Of a stretch of 64,000 nt of DNA, positions 50,869-60,066 are shown piece by piece. The notes under the pieces were generated by a model that saw only the letters and a list, made by a program, of their open reading frames with translations, did not search any database and was not told the DNA's origin. Made by a program: the position numbers and the translations under genes. This stretch comes from Haloprofundus salilacus (GTDB lineage Archaea > Halobacteriota > Halobacteria > Halobacteriales > Haloferacaceae). The DNA lies in assembly GCF_020150815.1 (NCBI RefSeq), contig NZ_CP083723.1, positions 930,001-994,000 of the forward strand. The letters run 5' to 3'. The number at the start of each line of letters is the position of its first letter. Within the stretch, counting starts at the first letter, position 1.

Positions 50869-51585
50869 GTGAACTTCGAGACGTGGGAACCCGTCTACGA
50901 GCGGCTACTCGCGGAGTTCGGGTTCGACCGCGAGGCGGACGAACGCGCTCGCGACGAACTGGCGGAACTCAGCGAGCCGTTCGACGAATCGCGTCTGCGC
51001 GTCGTCGACGGCGCGAGCGTCGCCGTCGTCGGTGCAGCACCGTCGCTCGCCGACGAAGTCGACCGCGCCGCCGCCGCGGACTACGTTTTCGCCGCGTCGA
51101 CGGCCGTCGACGTGCTGTGCGACCGCGGCGTCTCGGTCGACCTGATGGTGACGGACCTCGACAAAAACCCCGAGACGGCCCGCGAGTTGACCCGGCGAGG
51201 CGTCCCGGTAGCGGCGCACGCCCACGGCGACAACCGCTCGGCGATTCGCGAGTGGGTCCCGCGGTTCCGGTCGGAGAACGTGCTGGCGACGACGCAGGCA
51301 GCCCCCGTAGGAGCCGTCGTCGACTACGGCGGGTTCACCGACGGCGACAGAGCGGCGTTTCTGGCCGACGAGTTCGGGGCCCGGGAGCTGAAATTCGCCG
51401 GATGGCAGTTCGACGACCCGACGGTCGACGAGACGAAAGCGAGAAAACTCGCGTGGGCCGAGCGTCTCCTCGGGTGGCTGGAACGACGCCGAGGCGAGCA
51501 GTTCTCGGTGCTCGACGGACGGCGGTCGGCCCCCGAACCGCTCGACGAAGAGGGACGAGATTTCGGCGACGAGACGCGGGAGTGA
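50869..51585 (+). CDS. mptE: 6-hydroxymethyl-7,8-dihydropterin pyrophosphokinase, MptE type
   Basis: A 238-residue archaeal replacement for FolK that transfers pyrophosphate to hydroxymethyldihydropterin, the substrate of DHPS. The N-terminus NFETWEPVYERLLAEFGFDR and the core VAVVGAAPSLADEVDRAA, VSVDLMVTDLDKNPETAREL (the acidic DLD cluster is the likely metal site) and PVAAHAHGDNRSAI are typical. GTG 50869 is chosen because homologues begin with this N-terminus; the open frame continues upstream to 50803, but those residues are not family-like. It lies 183 bp behind folP on the same strand, so the pair covers two sequential steps. Confidence 0.9.
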   Translation: MNFETWEPVYERLLAEFGFDREADERARDELAELSEPFDESRLRVVDGASVAVVGAAPSLADEVDRAAAADYVFAASTAVDVLCDRGVSVDLMVTDLDKNPETARELTRRGVPVAAHAHGDNRSAIREWVPRFRSENVLATTQAAPVGAVVDYGGFTDGDRAAFLADEFGARELKFAGWQFDDPTVDETKARKLAWAERLLGWLERRRGEQFSVLDGRRSAPEPLDEEGRDFGDETRE

Positions 51586-51828
51586 GTGGAACAGGGGTCA
51601 GCGAGCCTCGTTTCGTAAGTTTCGTTAGTAAGTGCGTATCAAAATAGTTATGACCGACGGCTATTTATCGTGAATCGATTGTCGATGCTGACGGTTTGAG
51701 CAACCGATACAGTACACGTGAAGGTGGTGGAACCGCTCTGTGGTTTCACGCGCATCGGCAATCTCTCATCTCTTGTTTCGACGCCGATCAGCGACGCGAC
51801 CGTCGGACTCGGTCGGTGGTGACCGCCG

Positions 51829-52719
51829 TCAGTCGACGAACGCACCGTCGACGGCGTCGTACTCTGCCTCGAAGTAGCGAACGTCGCAGTGCGTACAGGT
51901 CGCCGCGATGACATCGTAGTTCCGGCAGCACGATTCGACGGTGCGCTCGCCGAGTTCGACCGAACCACCGCAGGCCGGACAGCGCTCGACGCAGGCGCGA
52001 AGCCCGCTAAGAACCTGCCCGCGAACGTCGACGGAGAGTCGGCGCCACACGTCGGAGCGATCGGCGAGTTCGGCGCTCGCCGCCATGTCCGCCGCGAACG
52101 CCTCCCGCGACTCCCACTGGCCCAGCCAGTCGTCGTCGAACCACGCGGCCACGGCGTTTCCGTGGTCGCTCAGCGACACCCGTTCGGCGTCGACGCCGAG
52201 CGTTTTGGCGAGCTGGCCGACGCCTCCGTCGCCCTCGCGTATGACGTCGATACGGCGGTACCACGCCCGCTCGAACGACGCGTCGAGGAGCACGTCGTCG
52301 TCGCCGTAGCGGAGCGCGTTCACCTCGAAGAGGAACGCCTCCGCGTCGAACGTCGCAGGGTCGAACGCCGCGGAGTCGGGCGGGGAGTGGCTGTTCGGTG
52401 AGGACTCGTTCGAAGAGAGGTCGTTCGGTGGGTTGTCGACTGACGACGTGCGTGCGCGCGGAGGCTTGTCGAAGCGCCGCAGGAACCAGTCGGGGAGGTA
52501 CCGCTTCGTCAGCGCGGGCGTTCCCGGTACGAGATAGCCGCGGAGGTAGACGAGCGTCAGCGAGACGCCGAGCGCGAGCGCTGCGACCGGCGGCGAGACG
52601 ACGACGAGCGCGAGCGCCGCGGCACCCGCGAGAGCGACGTTGACCGCCGTACAGGGGATGCAGCGATTCTCGCCGGTGTACTCCGGCGTTCTCGCGCGTT
52701 CGAGTAGTGTTCGAATCAT
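51829..52719 (-). CDS. haloarchaeal membrane protein with C-terminal zinc finger
   Basis: A 296-residue protein. Residues 1-70 hold CIPCTAVNVALAGAA and two membrane helices (ALALVVVSPPVAALALGV). A hydrophilic disordered segment (about 105-140, Ser/Asn/Pro-rich) follows. The soluble C-terminal domain contains DVRGQVLSGLRACVERCPAC and then ESCCRNYDVIAATCTHC, with two or more zinc-binding cysteine pairs. I have no name for the family. ATG 52719 is in an AT-rich context (atcgaatttggg). The 243 bp between mptE and its end hold no recognisable feature. Confidence 0.7.
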   Translation of the reverse strand: MIRTLLERARTPEYTGENRCIPCTAVNVALAGAAALALVVVSPPVAALALGVSLTLVYLRGYLVPGTPALTKRYLPDWFLRRFDKPPRARTSSVDNPPNDLSSNESSPNSHSPPDSAAFDPATFDAEAFLFEVNALRYGDDDVLLDASFERAWYRRIDVIREGDGGVGQLAKTLGVDAERVSLSDHGNAVAAWFDDDWLGQWESREAFAADMAASAELADRSDVWRRLSVDVRGQVLSGLRACVERCPACGGSVELGERTVESCCRNYDVIAATCTHCDVRYFEAEYDAVDGAFVD

Positions 52720-52858
52720 CGAATTTGGGTTTCCGTCAGCCACGTCGACGCTACCGGCTAATTCGCCTCGGGTGCTATAGGTATGTGGGGCGTAACCGGC
52801 CACCGGACGGACATTTCCGAAAGGGGAGCGCCGCGTTTTCCGTCTCCGTCGGCGGCGC

Positions 52859-53830
52859 TTACGGTTCGAGCACGACTTTCCCGGTCGACCGTCGGTTCTC
52901 GATGTACTCGTGGGCGGCGGCGGCCTCCGAGAGCGGGAACCGCTCCCCGACGACGACTTCGAGGTCGCTGGCGGCGAGCAACTCCGTCAGTTCGGGCACT
53001 GCCTTCAACACCGACTGCGGGTCGTGCTGCATCGCCCGTCCGAGGTGGAATCCGACGACCGATTTGTTCTCGAAGAGGAGGCGCGTCGTGTCCGCCTGCG
53101 CGGGGTCGCCACTGGCGACGCCGTAGGTGACGAGTCGGCCGCGGTAGTTCAGCGCGTCGAGACTCGCGTCGAACACGTCGCCGCCGACGCCGTCGAGGAC
53201 GAGGTCGACCCCTTCACCGTCGGTCTCGGCTTCGATTACCTTCTCGAACGCCTCCTCGGTGTAGTCGATCGGGTGGTCGAGACCGAGACGCTCCGCGAGG
53301 TCGAGTTTCTCCCGGCTGCTGGCGGTGCCGAACGACTCTGCGCCCGCGGCGTCGGCTAACTGCACCGCCGCCGTCCCGACGCCGCCGGCGGCAGCGTGAA
53401 TCAGCACGCGCTCGTCGGGGTCGAGACTGCCCCACTCGTGGAGACAGCAGTGCGCCGTGAGAAACTGCACCGGAAAGCCGGCGGCCTCAGCGTACTCCCT
53501 CCCCTGCGGAACGTCGAACAGGCCGTTCGCCGGCGTGACGACCTTCTCGGCGTACGCCCCGCCGCCGGTCATGGCGACGACCCGGTCGCCGACCTCCTGG
53601 TCGACTCCTTCCCCGACGGCGTCGACGGTTCCGGCGGCCTCCATCCCCGGCACGTACGGCGGTTCCGGGCCGCCGCGGTAGTGACCGCGCCGCTGCATGA
53701 TGTCGGCGAAGTTGACGCCGGCGGCCTTCACGTCGATTCGAATTTCGCCCGGTCCTGGGTTCGGTTCCTCGACGTCGACGGGTTCGAGCGCGTCAGTTCC
53801 ACCGAACTCGGTCACACGAATCGCGCGCAT
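52859..53830 (-). CDS. zinc-free NADPH:quinone oxidoreductase (MDR superfamily)
   Basis: A 323-residue medium-chain dehydrogenase/reductase. The GroES-like half shows MRAIRVTEFGGTDALEPVDV and VNFADIMQRRGHYRGG, without the catalytic zinc Cys/His. The Rossmann half contains VLIHAAAGGVGTAAVQLADA (AxxGGVG) and IDYTEEAFEKVIEAETDGEG, then VDLVLDGVGGDVFDASLDAL, the QOR signature. It should reduce quinones or enones with NADPH. ATG 53830 is used (MRAIRV is the usual start). It is divergent from the proteasome-type gene. Confidence 0.92.
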   Translation of the reverse strand: MRAIRVTEFGGTDALEPVDVEEPNPGPGEIRIDVKAAGVNFADIMQRRGHYRGGPEPPYVPGMEAAGTVDAVGEGVDQEVGDRVVAMTGGGAYAEKVVTPANGLFDVPQGREYAEAAGFPVQFLTAHCCLHEWGSLDPDERVLIHAAAGGVGTAAVQLADAAGAESFGTASSREKLDLAERLGLDHPIDYTEEAFEKVIEAETDGEGVDLVLDGVGGDVFDASLDALNYRGRLVTYGVASGDPAQADTTRLLFENKSVVGFHLGRAMQHDPQSVLKAVPELTELLAASDLEVVVGERFPLSEAAAAHEYIENRRSTGKVVLEP

Positions 53831-53951
53831 GGGGTCGCATAGGGGGCGGTCGCCGATAAGTTTCGGTGAACGGAAACCCCGTTGTACGCTGTTTGTGACG
53901 CGCCGCGTCTGCCCCGCTCGCAGTCGATCTCGAAGTTTTCTCACGGCCGAG

Positions 53952-53971
53952 CGCTAAAGTACCTTTTAGCG
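53952..53971. promoter_or_regulatory. inverted repeat upstream of the proteasome-type gene
   Basis: CGCTAAA (53952-53958) and TTTAGCG (53965-53971) with a 6-base spacer, around an AT-rich ccttttag. It sits 38-57 bases before ATG 54009, so it may overlap the promoter of that gene or be an operator. Confidence 0.4.
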
Positions 53972-54008
53972 AGCTGTTTTCCGAACTGATCGCCGATTCC
54001 CGAGCGCG

Positions 54009-54662
54009 ATGCCAACCGAACACGAGACGGACGCGGGCGAATCGAGCGCGGGAGATAGTGAGTTCTCGACGGGGACGACCATCGTCGGACTCGCGGCGGC
54101 GGACGCCGTCGTGTTGGCGACGGACCGCCGCGTCAGCCTCGGCGGGATGGTGTCGAGCAAGTCGACGCCGAAGGCGCTTCCCGTCGGCGACCGCGCGGCG
54201 GTGGCGTTCTCGGGGACGCTCTCGGGCGCGCAGGCGCTCGCCGACGAACTGGCGACGGAGGCACGGTTGTACGAACTTCGCCGCGGCGACCCGATATCGA
54301 CGACCGCGCTGGCGTCGTACACGAGCAACCTTCTGCGCGAGAACCCGATGGGGGTGATGCCGCTCCTCGGCGGTGTCGACGGCGTCACCGACGCGGCGCT
54401 GTACCAGTTCGACGGCGGCGGCGGCCTTACCGAGCACGACGCCGTCGCCGCCGGGAGCGGCGGCCCGTACGCCTACGGACTGCTCGAATCGGTCGACACC
54501 GGGGACTTGGATGCCGACGAGGCGCGGATCCTCGGAGCGCGAGCGGTCGCCGCCGCGAGCGAACGCGACCTCGCCAGCGGGAACGGTCTCTGTCTGGCGA
54601 CGGTGACGGAATCGGGCGTCGAAATCGAACAGTTCGACGACACCTCGGCGGTCGGCAGTTAG
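54009..54662 (+). CDS. psmB: proteasome beta-type subunit (N-terminal nucleophile hydrolase)
   Basis: A 217-residue beta subunit of the 20S proteasome. A hydrophilic propeptide of 22 residues precedes G-T-T at 22-24, so cleavage would expose Thr23 as the catalytic N-terminus. Counting from this Thr, Asp17 (ATDRRVS) and Lys33 (STPKAL) are in place, as are the SxxxSG-type residues [14 protein letters not shown] and [10 protein letters not shown]. The propeptide is shorter than in the well-studied haloarchaeal beta subunit (about 49 residues), and the body is only moderately similar, so this may be a second, accessory beta. No alpha subunit or PAN is nearby. Confidence 0.88.
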   Translation: MPTEHETDAGESSAGDSEFSTGTTIVGLAAADAVVLATDRRVSLGGMVSSKSTPKALPVGDRAAVAFSGTLSGAQALADELATEARLYELRRGDPISTTALASYTSNLLRENPMGVMPLLGGVDGVTDAALYQFDGGGGLTEHDAVAAGSGGPYAYGLLESVDTGDLDADEARILGARAVAAASERDLASGNGLCLATVTESGVEIEQFDDTSAVGS

Positions 54663-54676
54663 TCGAAAGCGACCGG

Positions 54677-54964
54677 TCAGTTCGCCGATTCGGCCGCCTC
54701 GACCGCTTTGGCCGCTTCGGTAGTCTCGCTCTCTTTGGGAGTGGTGGCGGAGTCGCCCGCGTCGGGGGCGTCCAGCGGGTCGACCGATCGGCGTTCGGCG
54801 TCGACGACGGTCGGGCCGTCGCCGACGAGCAACTGGAGTTCCTCGTCGCCGAGTCGCGTCGTCACGCGGACGCACCACGGGTCTTCGGAGAGGACCGCCT
54901 CGCGCCACTCCGACCCGAGGTTCCACAGCGGTCGGTCGGCGAGGCGTTCGCCGTGGTCGGCGTA
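54677..54964 (-). pseudogene. 5'-truncated remnant of a haloarchaeal gene of unknown function
   Basis: Reading leftwards from about 54964, the frame has clear haloarchaeal coding character: [20 protein letters not shown], then [20 protein letters not shown], and a disordered Ala/Glu-rich end. It reaches a normal stop at 54677. No ATG, GTG or TTG start exists at the right place; upstream in this frame it runs antisense through the alcohol dehydrogenase remnant. The 5' part is therefore missing. I do not recognise the family. If a non-standard start exists, it may still be a small functional protein. Confidence 0.55.
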
Positions 54965-55535
54965 GAAGGCGACGACGTCGGCGCCGGCGACTGGGTGGCC
55001 GTCCACGGCTGCGGGGGCGTCGGTCTCTCGGCGGTCCACATCGCCGATGTGCTCGGCGCGAACGTCGTCGCCGTCGACCTGCAGGAGGAGAAACTGGAGA
55101 AGGCGAAAATCGCCCGGAGCGGTGGATACCGTCGACGCCTCCGACACAGAGGACGTTCCGGGTGCCGTGAAGGCGCTTGCCGGCGGCGGCGCGCAGGTGT
55201 CCGTCGACGCGCTCGGCATCGAGACGACGTGTCAGAGCTCGGTGCTGAGCCTCGGAAACCGCGGTCAACACGTCCAAATCGGGCTGACGACGCAGGACGA
55301 ACAGGGGATGGTGTCGCTGCCGACGGACGCGATGGTGATGCAGGAGATCGAGTTCATCGGGTCGCTCGGCATGCCGCCGACGCGCTACGACGAGATATTT
55401 CGCCTCGTCGCCAGCGGGAAACTCGACCCGAGCGCCGTCGTCTCCGAGACGGTGGGTCTCGACGACGTCCCGGAGAAACTCGACGCGATGACCGACTTCG
55501 AGACGGTCGGCATCCCAGTCATCGACGAGTTCTGA
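54965..55535 (+). pseudogene. zinc-type alcohol dehydrogenase remnant (5' half lost, one frameshift)
   Basis: Only the second half of an MDR alcohol dehydrogenase is left. It begins at [18 protein letters not shown] (the Rossmann GxGxxG region) and continues to KLEKAKIA in one frame. A single extra base in the CCC at 55113-55115 then moves the frame; the other frame continues [18 protein letters not shown] and runs on to [15 protein letters not shown] and the C-terminus. The whole zinc-binding GroES domain (about 160 residues) is absent. The two 5' ends of this and the leftward neighbour meet at the same point near 54965, which suggests a single deletion. Confidence 0.8.
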
Positions 55536-55590
55536 ACCGAGACGGCTTTCTCGCCGGTAGCTTAACGGAAACTGCGTCCTTTCGCACCGT

Positions 55591-57009
55591 ATGCAACTAC
55601 ACTGGCACCGCCGCGACCTGCGGGTGTCGGACAACCGCGCGCTCGCGGCGGCGGCCGAGGACGCCGAGCGTCGCGGCGAGGTCGTTCCGGTGTTCGTCTT
55701 CGACGACCTCGTTTTGGAGCACGCGGCCGCCTCTCGCGTACGGTACATGCTCGACGCGCTCGCGGAACTCCGAGAGCGATATCGCGGCCGCGGCAGCGAC
55801 CTCGTCGCCGTCCGCGGCGACCCCTCGACGCTGCTCGTCGACCTCGCCGAGGAGTTCGACGCCGAGCGAGTCGTCTGGAACGACGACTACTCCGGACTCG
55901 CCGAGGAGCGCGACGAAGCGGTTCGAGACGCGCTCTCGGAGGCGGGAATCGAGTACGAGTCGTTCTGTGATCAAGTTCACCACGAACCCGGTGAGATTCG
56001 GACGAACGCGGGCGACCCCTACTCGGTGTTCACTTACTTCTGGAAGAAGTGGCGCGACCGCGACAAGGACGAGCCGTATCCGGAACCCGGCGCGGAGCAA
56101 CTGGCGTCGATAGACGAGGACGAGGAGCTTCCGATTATCGAGGAGTTGGGCTTCGAGGAACCCGAAGCGACGATCCAGAGCGCCGGGACCGACGTGGCGC
56201 GCGAGCGACTCGCGACGTTCTGCGACGACGCCATCTTCCGCTACGCGGCCGACCGTGACTACCCGGCGCGCGGGGCGACCTCTCGGCTGTCGGCGGACCT
56301 CAAGTGGGGCACTATCGGCATCCGCGAGGTGTACGAAGCGACCGAACGGGCGAAGTCCGAGACCGACAGCGACGAGGCGGCGTCCGTCGAGGAGTTTCGT
56401 TCGCAGTTGGCGTGGCGCGAGTTCTACACGCAGGTCCTCTACTTCAACCAGCGCGTCGTCTCTGAGAACTACAAATCGTACGAGAACGACGTCGAGTGGC
56501 GCGACGACGAGGAGGGGTTGCAGGCGTGGAAAGACGGGAAGACGGGCTACCCCATCGTCGACGCCGGGATGCGCCAACTGCGGGAGGAGGCGTTCATGCA
56601 CAACCGCCTGCGGATGGTCGTCGCCTCGTTTCTGACGAAGGACTTGCTCGTCGACTGGCGCGAGGGGTACGACCACTTTCGGACGCTGCTCGCCGACCAC
56701 GACACTGGGAACGACAACGGGGGGTGGCAGTGGGCCGCCTCGACGGGTACCGACGCCCAGCCGTACTTCCGCGTGTTCAACCCGATGACACAGGGCGAAC
56801 GCTACGACCCCGACGCCGAGTATATCAGACGGTACGTCCCCGAGTTGGCGGGCGTCGACGCAGACACGATTCACTCGTGGCACGAACTGTTGGACGAAGA
56901 GCGCGGAGACGCCGCTCCCGACTACCCCGACCCCATCGTCGACCACGCCGAGCGACGCGAGGAAGCGATCTCGATGTTCGAGCGGGCGCGCGGCGGAGCG
57001 GAGGAATGA
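55591..57009 (+). CDS. phr: deoxyribodipyrimidine photolyase (class I)
   Basis: A 472-residue light-dependent repair enzyme for cyclobutane pyrimidine dimers. The N-terminal antenna-type domain starts with [19 protein letters not shown] (the WxRRDLRxxDN motif). The FAD-binding helical domain (about 215-465) has [57 protein letters not shown], and the FAD/electron-transfer block [20 protein letters not shown]. These are diagnostic of CPD photolyase rather than cryptochrome-DASH. The neighbouring SOD genes fit a sunlight/oxygen stress theme. ATG 55591 is used. Confidence 0.95.
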   Translation: MQLHWHRRDLRVSDNRALAAAAEDAERRGEVVPVFVFDDLVLEHAAASRVRYMLDALAELRERYRGRGSDLVAVRGDPSTLLVDLAEEFDAERVVWNDDYSGLAEERDEAVRDALSEAGIEYESFCDQVHHEPGEIRTNAGDPYSVFTYFWKKWRDRDKDEPYPEPGAEQLASIDEDEELPIIEELGFEEPEATIQSAGTDVARERLATFCDDAIFRYAADRDYPARGATSRLSADLKWGTIGIREVYEATERAKSETDSDEAASVEEFRSQLAWREFYTQVLYFNQRVVSENYKSYENDVEWRDDEEGLQAWKDGKTGYPIVDAGMRQLREEAFMHNRLRMVVASFLTKDLLVDWREGYDHFRTLLADHDTGNDNGGWQWAASTGTDAQPYFRVFNPMTQGERYDPDAEYIRRYVPELAGVDADTIHSWHELLDEERGDAAPDYPDPIVDHAERREEAISMFERARGGAEE

Positions 57010-57142
57010 ACTCCGGCTCGTAGACGGGCGAACTGTTGACCACCAATCCGTCCTCATGCGGTGCCAGAAATCCTGCAATGACGTTCAGAACGCCTCCGGT
57101 TCGGTTCTCGGTGTCGAAGATTCATCGTTCTTGGGGAAGTAA

Positions 57143-57150
57143 TTATAAAC
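57143..57150 (+). promoter_or_regulatory. TATA box of the UbiA-family gene
   Basis: attataaa in gtaattataaaccttact, about 75 bases before ATG 57222. It predicts a start site near 57173 and a leader of about 50 bases, and rules out the in-frame ATG at 57036. Confidence 0.55.
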
Positions 57151-57221
57151 CTTACTCACGTCGCGAACAACGACAGGGTGGGCCGACACCGCGTGGAGGC
57201 CATCCCACCGAACAGGTACAC

Positions 57222-58166
57222 ATGGAACACGAGAGTTCACAGCAGACGGTAGATGCGGAGCGTACGGCACCGTGGGGAGAGCAGATCGTCGAGGGATTGA
57301 CGACGTACGGCGAACGGGCAGGCGACGCCCTGCTGTACAGTTCGGGGTACCTCGCGGTCATCGCGATGGTGGAACTCGCCATCGTGATGACGATTCTCGG
57401 CATCGAAGCGAACCCCGCGCCGCTGGTCGTGGCACTCGTCACCTTCGCCGTCTACTCGTACGACCGACTCGTCGATGTCGATGCCGACGAGATGTCGAAT
57501 CCGCGTCAGTCGGCCTTTATCAGGCGACACCGCGACGTACTGTATCTGCTGGCGTCGGTCTCCTACGGGTTCGCCGTCGCGCTGTCGGTGCTCGGCGGGC
57601 CGTTCGCGCTGGCCATCACGCTACTGCCGGGAATGTTCGGCGTGTTGTACGCCTCCGACTGGATTCCGAGCGTCGGCGTCCAAGTCGCTCGGTTCAAAGA
57701 TATTCTGGTCGTCAACACGGCCGTTGTGGCGTTCGCGTGGGCGGTCACGCTGACCTTCCTGCCGCTGACGTTCGCCGGACGGATGTTCACCCCCGCCGCA
57801 GGCGTCGTCTTCTGCTACTTCTTCCTGCGTTCTTTCGTCGACACCGAACTGCCCAACGTCGGGGACATCGAGAGCGACCGCGCGTCCGGCGTCTCGACGC
57901 TCCCCATCGTCCTCGGCGTCCGAGGAGCGCGCTACGCGCTGTACGGCGTCGACCTCCTCTCGCTCGGTCTGGTCGTCTTCGCGATCGGCACCGATCTCGT
58001 CTCGTCCGGCGTCGCTGCGGCGATGGGCGTCGGAATCCTCTACTCGCTGGTGCTCGTCTCCCGAATCGGACGGACTGACGACTACGAACTGCTCAACCTG
58101 GTCTCGGAGTGCGAGTATCTCCTAGTCGGTGGCGTGATGGCCGCAGTCGTCGTCTTGGGCGTCTGA
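57222..58166 (+). CDS. UbiA-family prenyltransferase (membrane)
   Basis: A 314-residue integral membrane protein with about eight or nine helices. UbiA metal-binding motifs are visible as SYDRLVDVDADEMSNP (the N/DxxDxxxD site) and LPNVGDIESDRASGVSTLP (the second DxxxD-type site). ILGIEANPAPLVVALVTFAVY and LLPGMFGVLYASDWIP are membrane segments. Archaeal members make archaeol ether lipids (GGGP geranylgeranyltransferase), menaquinone or other prenyl products; this divergent sequence cannot be assigned. ATG 57222 is preferred since the TATA element lies at 57143-57150. Confidence 0.82.
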   Translation: MEHESSQQTVDAERTAPWGEQIVEGLTTYGERAGDALLYSSGYLAVIAMVELAIVMTILGIEANPAPLVVALVTFAVYSYDRLVDVDADEMSNPRQSAFIRRHRDVLYLLASVSYGFAVALSVLGGPFALAITLLPGMFGVLYASDWIPSVGVQVARFKDILVVNTAVVAFAWAVTLTFLPLTFAGRMFTPAAGVVFCYFFLRSFVDTELPNVGDIESDRASGVSTLPIVLGVRGARYALYGVDLLSLGLVVFAIGTDLVSSGVAAAMGVGILYSLVLVSRIGRTDDYELLNLVSECEYLLVGGVMAAVVVLGV

Positions 58167-58267
58167 GCGGGGCGCAGCTCGACCGGTCCGGGTCGAGCGG
58201 AACCGTCACCGAGGCACCGTTCCGTCGGTTTCTTAATATGTGAGCGGTCACATCGGACAGTACACCG

Positions 58268-60022
58268 GTGAGCGCACTCAGCCAACTGTACGTCGTCGTA
58301 CTCGCCACCGTCGGTATCGGGTTGACCGCGGCGCTACTCGCGTGGCGCGAGCGGCCCGAACCGGGAGCGACGCCGCTGGTCGCTATGTTGGCTGGGCAGA
58401 GTTGGTGGTCGGTGTTCTTCGCGTTCGAACTGCAGGCGACGACGCTCGCCGCCAAGGCGTTCTGGTCCGACGTTCAGTGGCTCGGCGTCGTCGTCATCCC
58501 CGTCGCGTGGGTGTTGTTCGCGATGGAGTACACCGGCCGCGACCAGTACGTGCGACCGAAGTACGTCGCGCTTCTCTCCGTCGTTCCCGTTCTCACCGTC
58601 GTTCTGGCGATGACCGGCGCCTATCACGACTTACTCTATACGGGGTCGGAGCTCGTCGAGCGGGGCAACGTTGACGTACTGCGGCGAATCGGCGGCCCGT
58701 GGTACTGGGTGGCCGCCAGCTACACTTACCTCCTCGGGGCCGTCGGGTCTGTTCCGTTGGTCGGCTACGTACGGAGTGAAACCGCACAGTTCCGCGGTCA
58801 GAGCGTCGCACTCTTGGTCGGCACTGCCGCGCCGTGGGCGAGCAACGTCCTCTTTCTGTACGGGGCGGTGCCGATTCCGGGACTCGACCCGACGCCGGTC
58901 GCGTTCGCCGTCTCCGGCGTCGCCTACCTCGGTGCGCTCACCAGATTTCGGCTGCTTGGGACCAGTCCCGCACCCAACCGCCGGGCGCGACGGCTCGTCT
59001 TCGAGCGCATGCAGGACGCCGCCATCGTCGTCGACAGTCACGACTACGTCGTCGACATGAACGAGAGTGCGACGGAGATGCTCGGGACAACGCCCGGAGA
59101 GGCGCTCGGTCGACCCGCTCGGGAGGTCCTCCCGAGGAACGGCAACGTTCCCGACATCGGCACGACGTCGGAGTACGTCTCCGTCAACGAACGGAACGGA
59201 CAACGACATTACGACGTCGCCGTGACGCAAGTCAGCGACTTCCACGGCCGGAACGTCGGCCGTGTCATCTCCTATCACAACGTCGACGAACACCTGCGTC
59301 ACCAACAGCGCCTCGAAGTGCTCAACCGCGTCCTCCGACACAACATCCGCAACGAGACGAACGTCATCTACGGCTACGCAGACCTTCTCGCGGACGAAGG
59401 CGGCGCCGAGAGTGACCGCGCCGAGATAATCAAAGAACGCGCGATAACCATAGCCGACATGGGCGAGAAAGCCAGACAGATCGTCGATATCTTCGAGCAG
59501 GTTCGTCAGGAACCGCGGGCAGTTCCGTTCGACGACCTCGCGTCCAAACACGTCGCCGACGCCGACGAGCGCTTTCCGGAGGTCGACCTTCGGGTCGGGC
59601 CGCTCCCCGCCGGCGTCCGCGTGAACGCGGTTCTCGGCCCGGCGCTCTCGAATCTCGTCGAGAACGCTGCTGAACACAACACCGAACCCGGCGCGCGCGT
59701 CGAGGTGGACGCGACCGCTTCGGACGGATGGCTTCACGTCGTCGTCGCCGACAACGGACCTGGCATCGACGACCACGAGCGGGCCGTGCTCGAACGCGGA
59801 ACCGAAACGGCACTCGAACACGGCAGCGGTCTCGGTCTCTGGCTGGTCACGTGGGCGGTCGGCATCGCCGGCGGGACCGTCGAGTTCGAGGAGAACGATC
59901 CGACGGGATCGGTCGTCACCGTCGAGGTGCCGGTCGTCTCGTCGGCGGGCAAGTCGGACATCGACTCGAGCAGCAACGAGACGCGTGCGGAACCGAGCGA
60001 ACCCACGACGGTCGACGACTGA
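58268..60022 (+). CDS. 7TM-PAS sensor histidine kinase
   Basis: A 584-residue membrane sensor. Residues 1 to about 225 form seven helices of the 7TM histidine-kinase N-terminal type (ALLAWRERPEPGATPLVAML, WVLFAMEYTGRDQYV). A PAS domain (about 243-350) follows, with MQDAAIVVDSHDYVVDMNES. The HisKA-like helix carries phospho-His358 in VLNRVLRHNIRNETNVIYGY, a pattern common in haloarchaeal kinases. The HATPase domain (about 430-560) has LVENAAEHN (N box), VVADNGPGIDDHE (G1) and HGSGLGLWLVTW (G2). GTG 58268 starts it; ttaatatg near 58235 is a likely TATA element. No receiver gene is adjacent. Confidence 0.9.
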   Translation: MSALSQLYVVVLATVGIGLTAALLAWRERPEPGATPLVAMLAGQSWWSVFFAFELQATTLAAKAFWSDVQWLGVVVIPVAWVLFAMEYTGRDQYVRPKYVALLSVVPVLTVVLAMTGAYHDLLYTGSELVERGNVDVLRRIGGPWYWVAASYTYLLGAVGSVPLVGYVRSETAQFRGQSVALLVGTAAPWASNVLFLYGAVPIPGLDPTPVAFAVSGVAYLGALTRFRLLGTSPAPNRRARRLVFERMQDAAIVVDSHDYVVDMNESATEMLGTTPGEALGRPAREVLPRNGNVPDIGTTSEYVSVNERNGQRHYDVAVTQVSDFHGRNVGRVISYHNVDEHLRHQQRLEVLNRVLRHNIRNETNVIYGYADLLADEGGAESDRAEIIKERAITIADMGEKARQIVDIFEQVRQEPRAVPFDDLASKHVADADERFPEVDLRVGPLPAGVRVNAVLGPALSNLVENAAEHNTEPGARVEVDATASDGWLHVVVADNGPGIDDHERAVLERGTETALEHGSGLGLWLVTWAVGIAGGTVEFEENDPTGSVVTVEVPVVSSAGKSDIDSSSNETRAEPSEPTTVDD

Positions 60023-60066
60023 CCCGCTCGGGTAACGGCTTTCTCCTCGGCGGGCGCACAGCCACC

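Noticed and set aside
54677-55219. Full 180-residue minus-strand protein
   Set aside because: Its first half is antisense to a recognisable dehydrogenase remnant. Only the part to about 54964 shows true coding character, so it was recorded as a truncated remnant.
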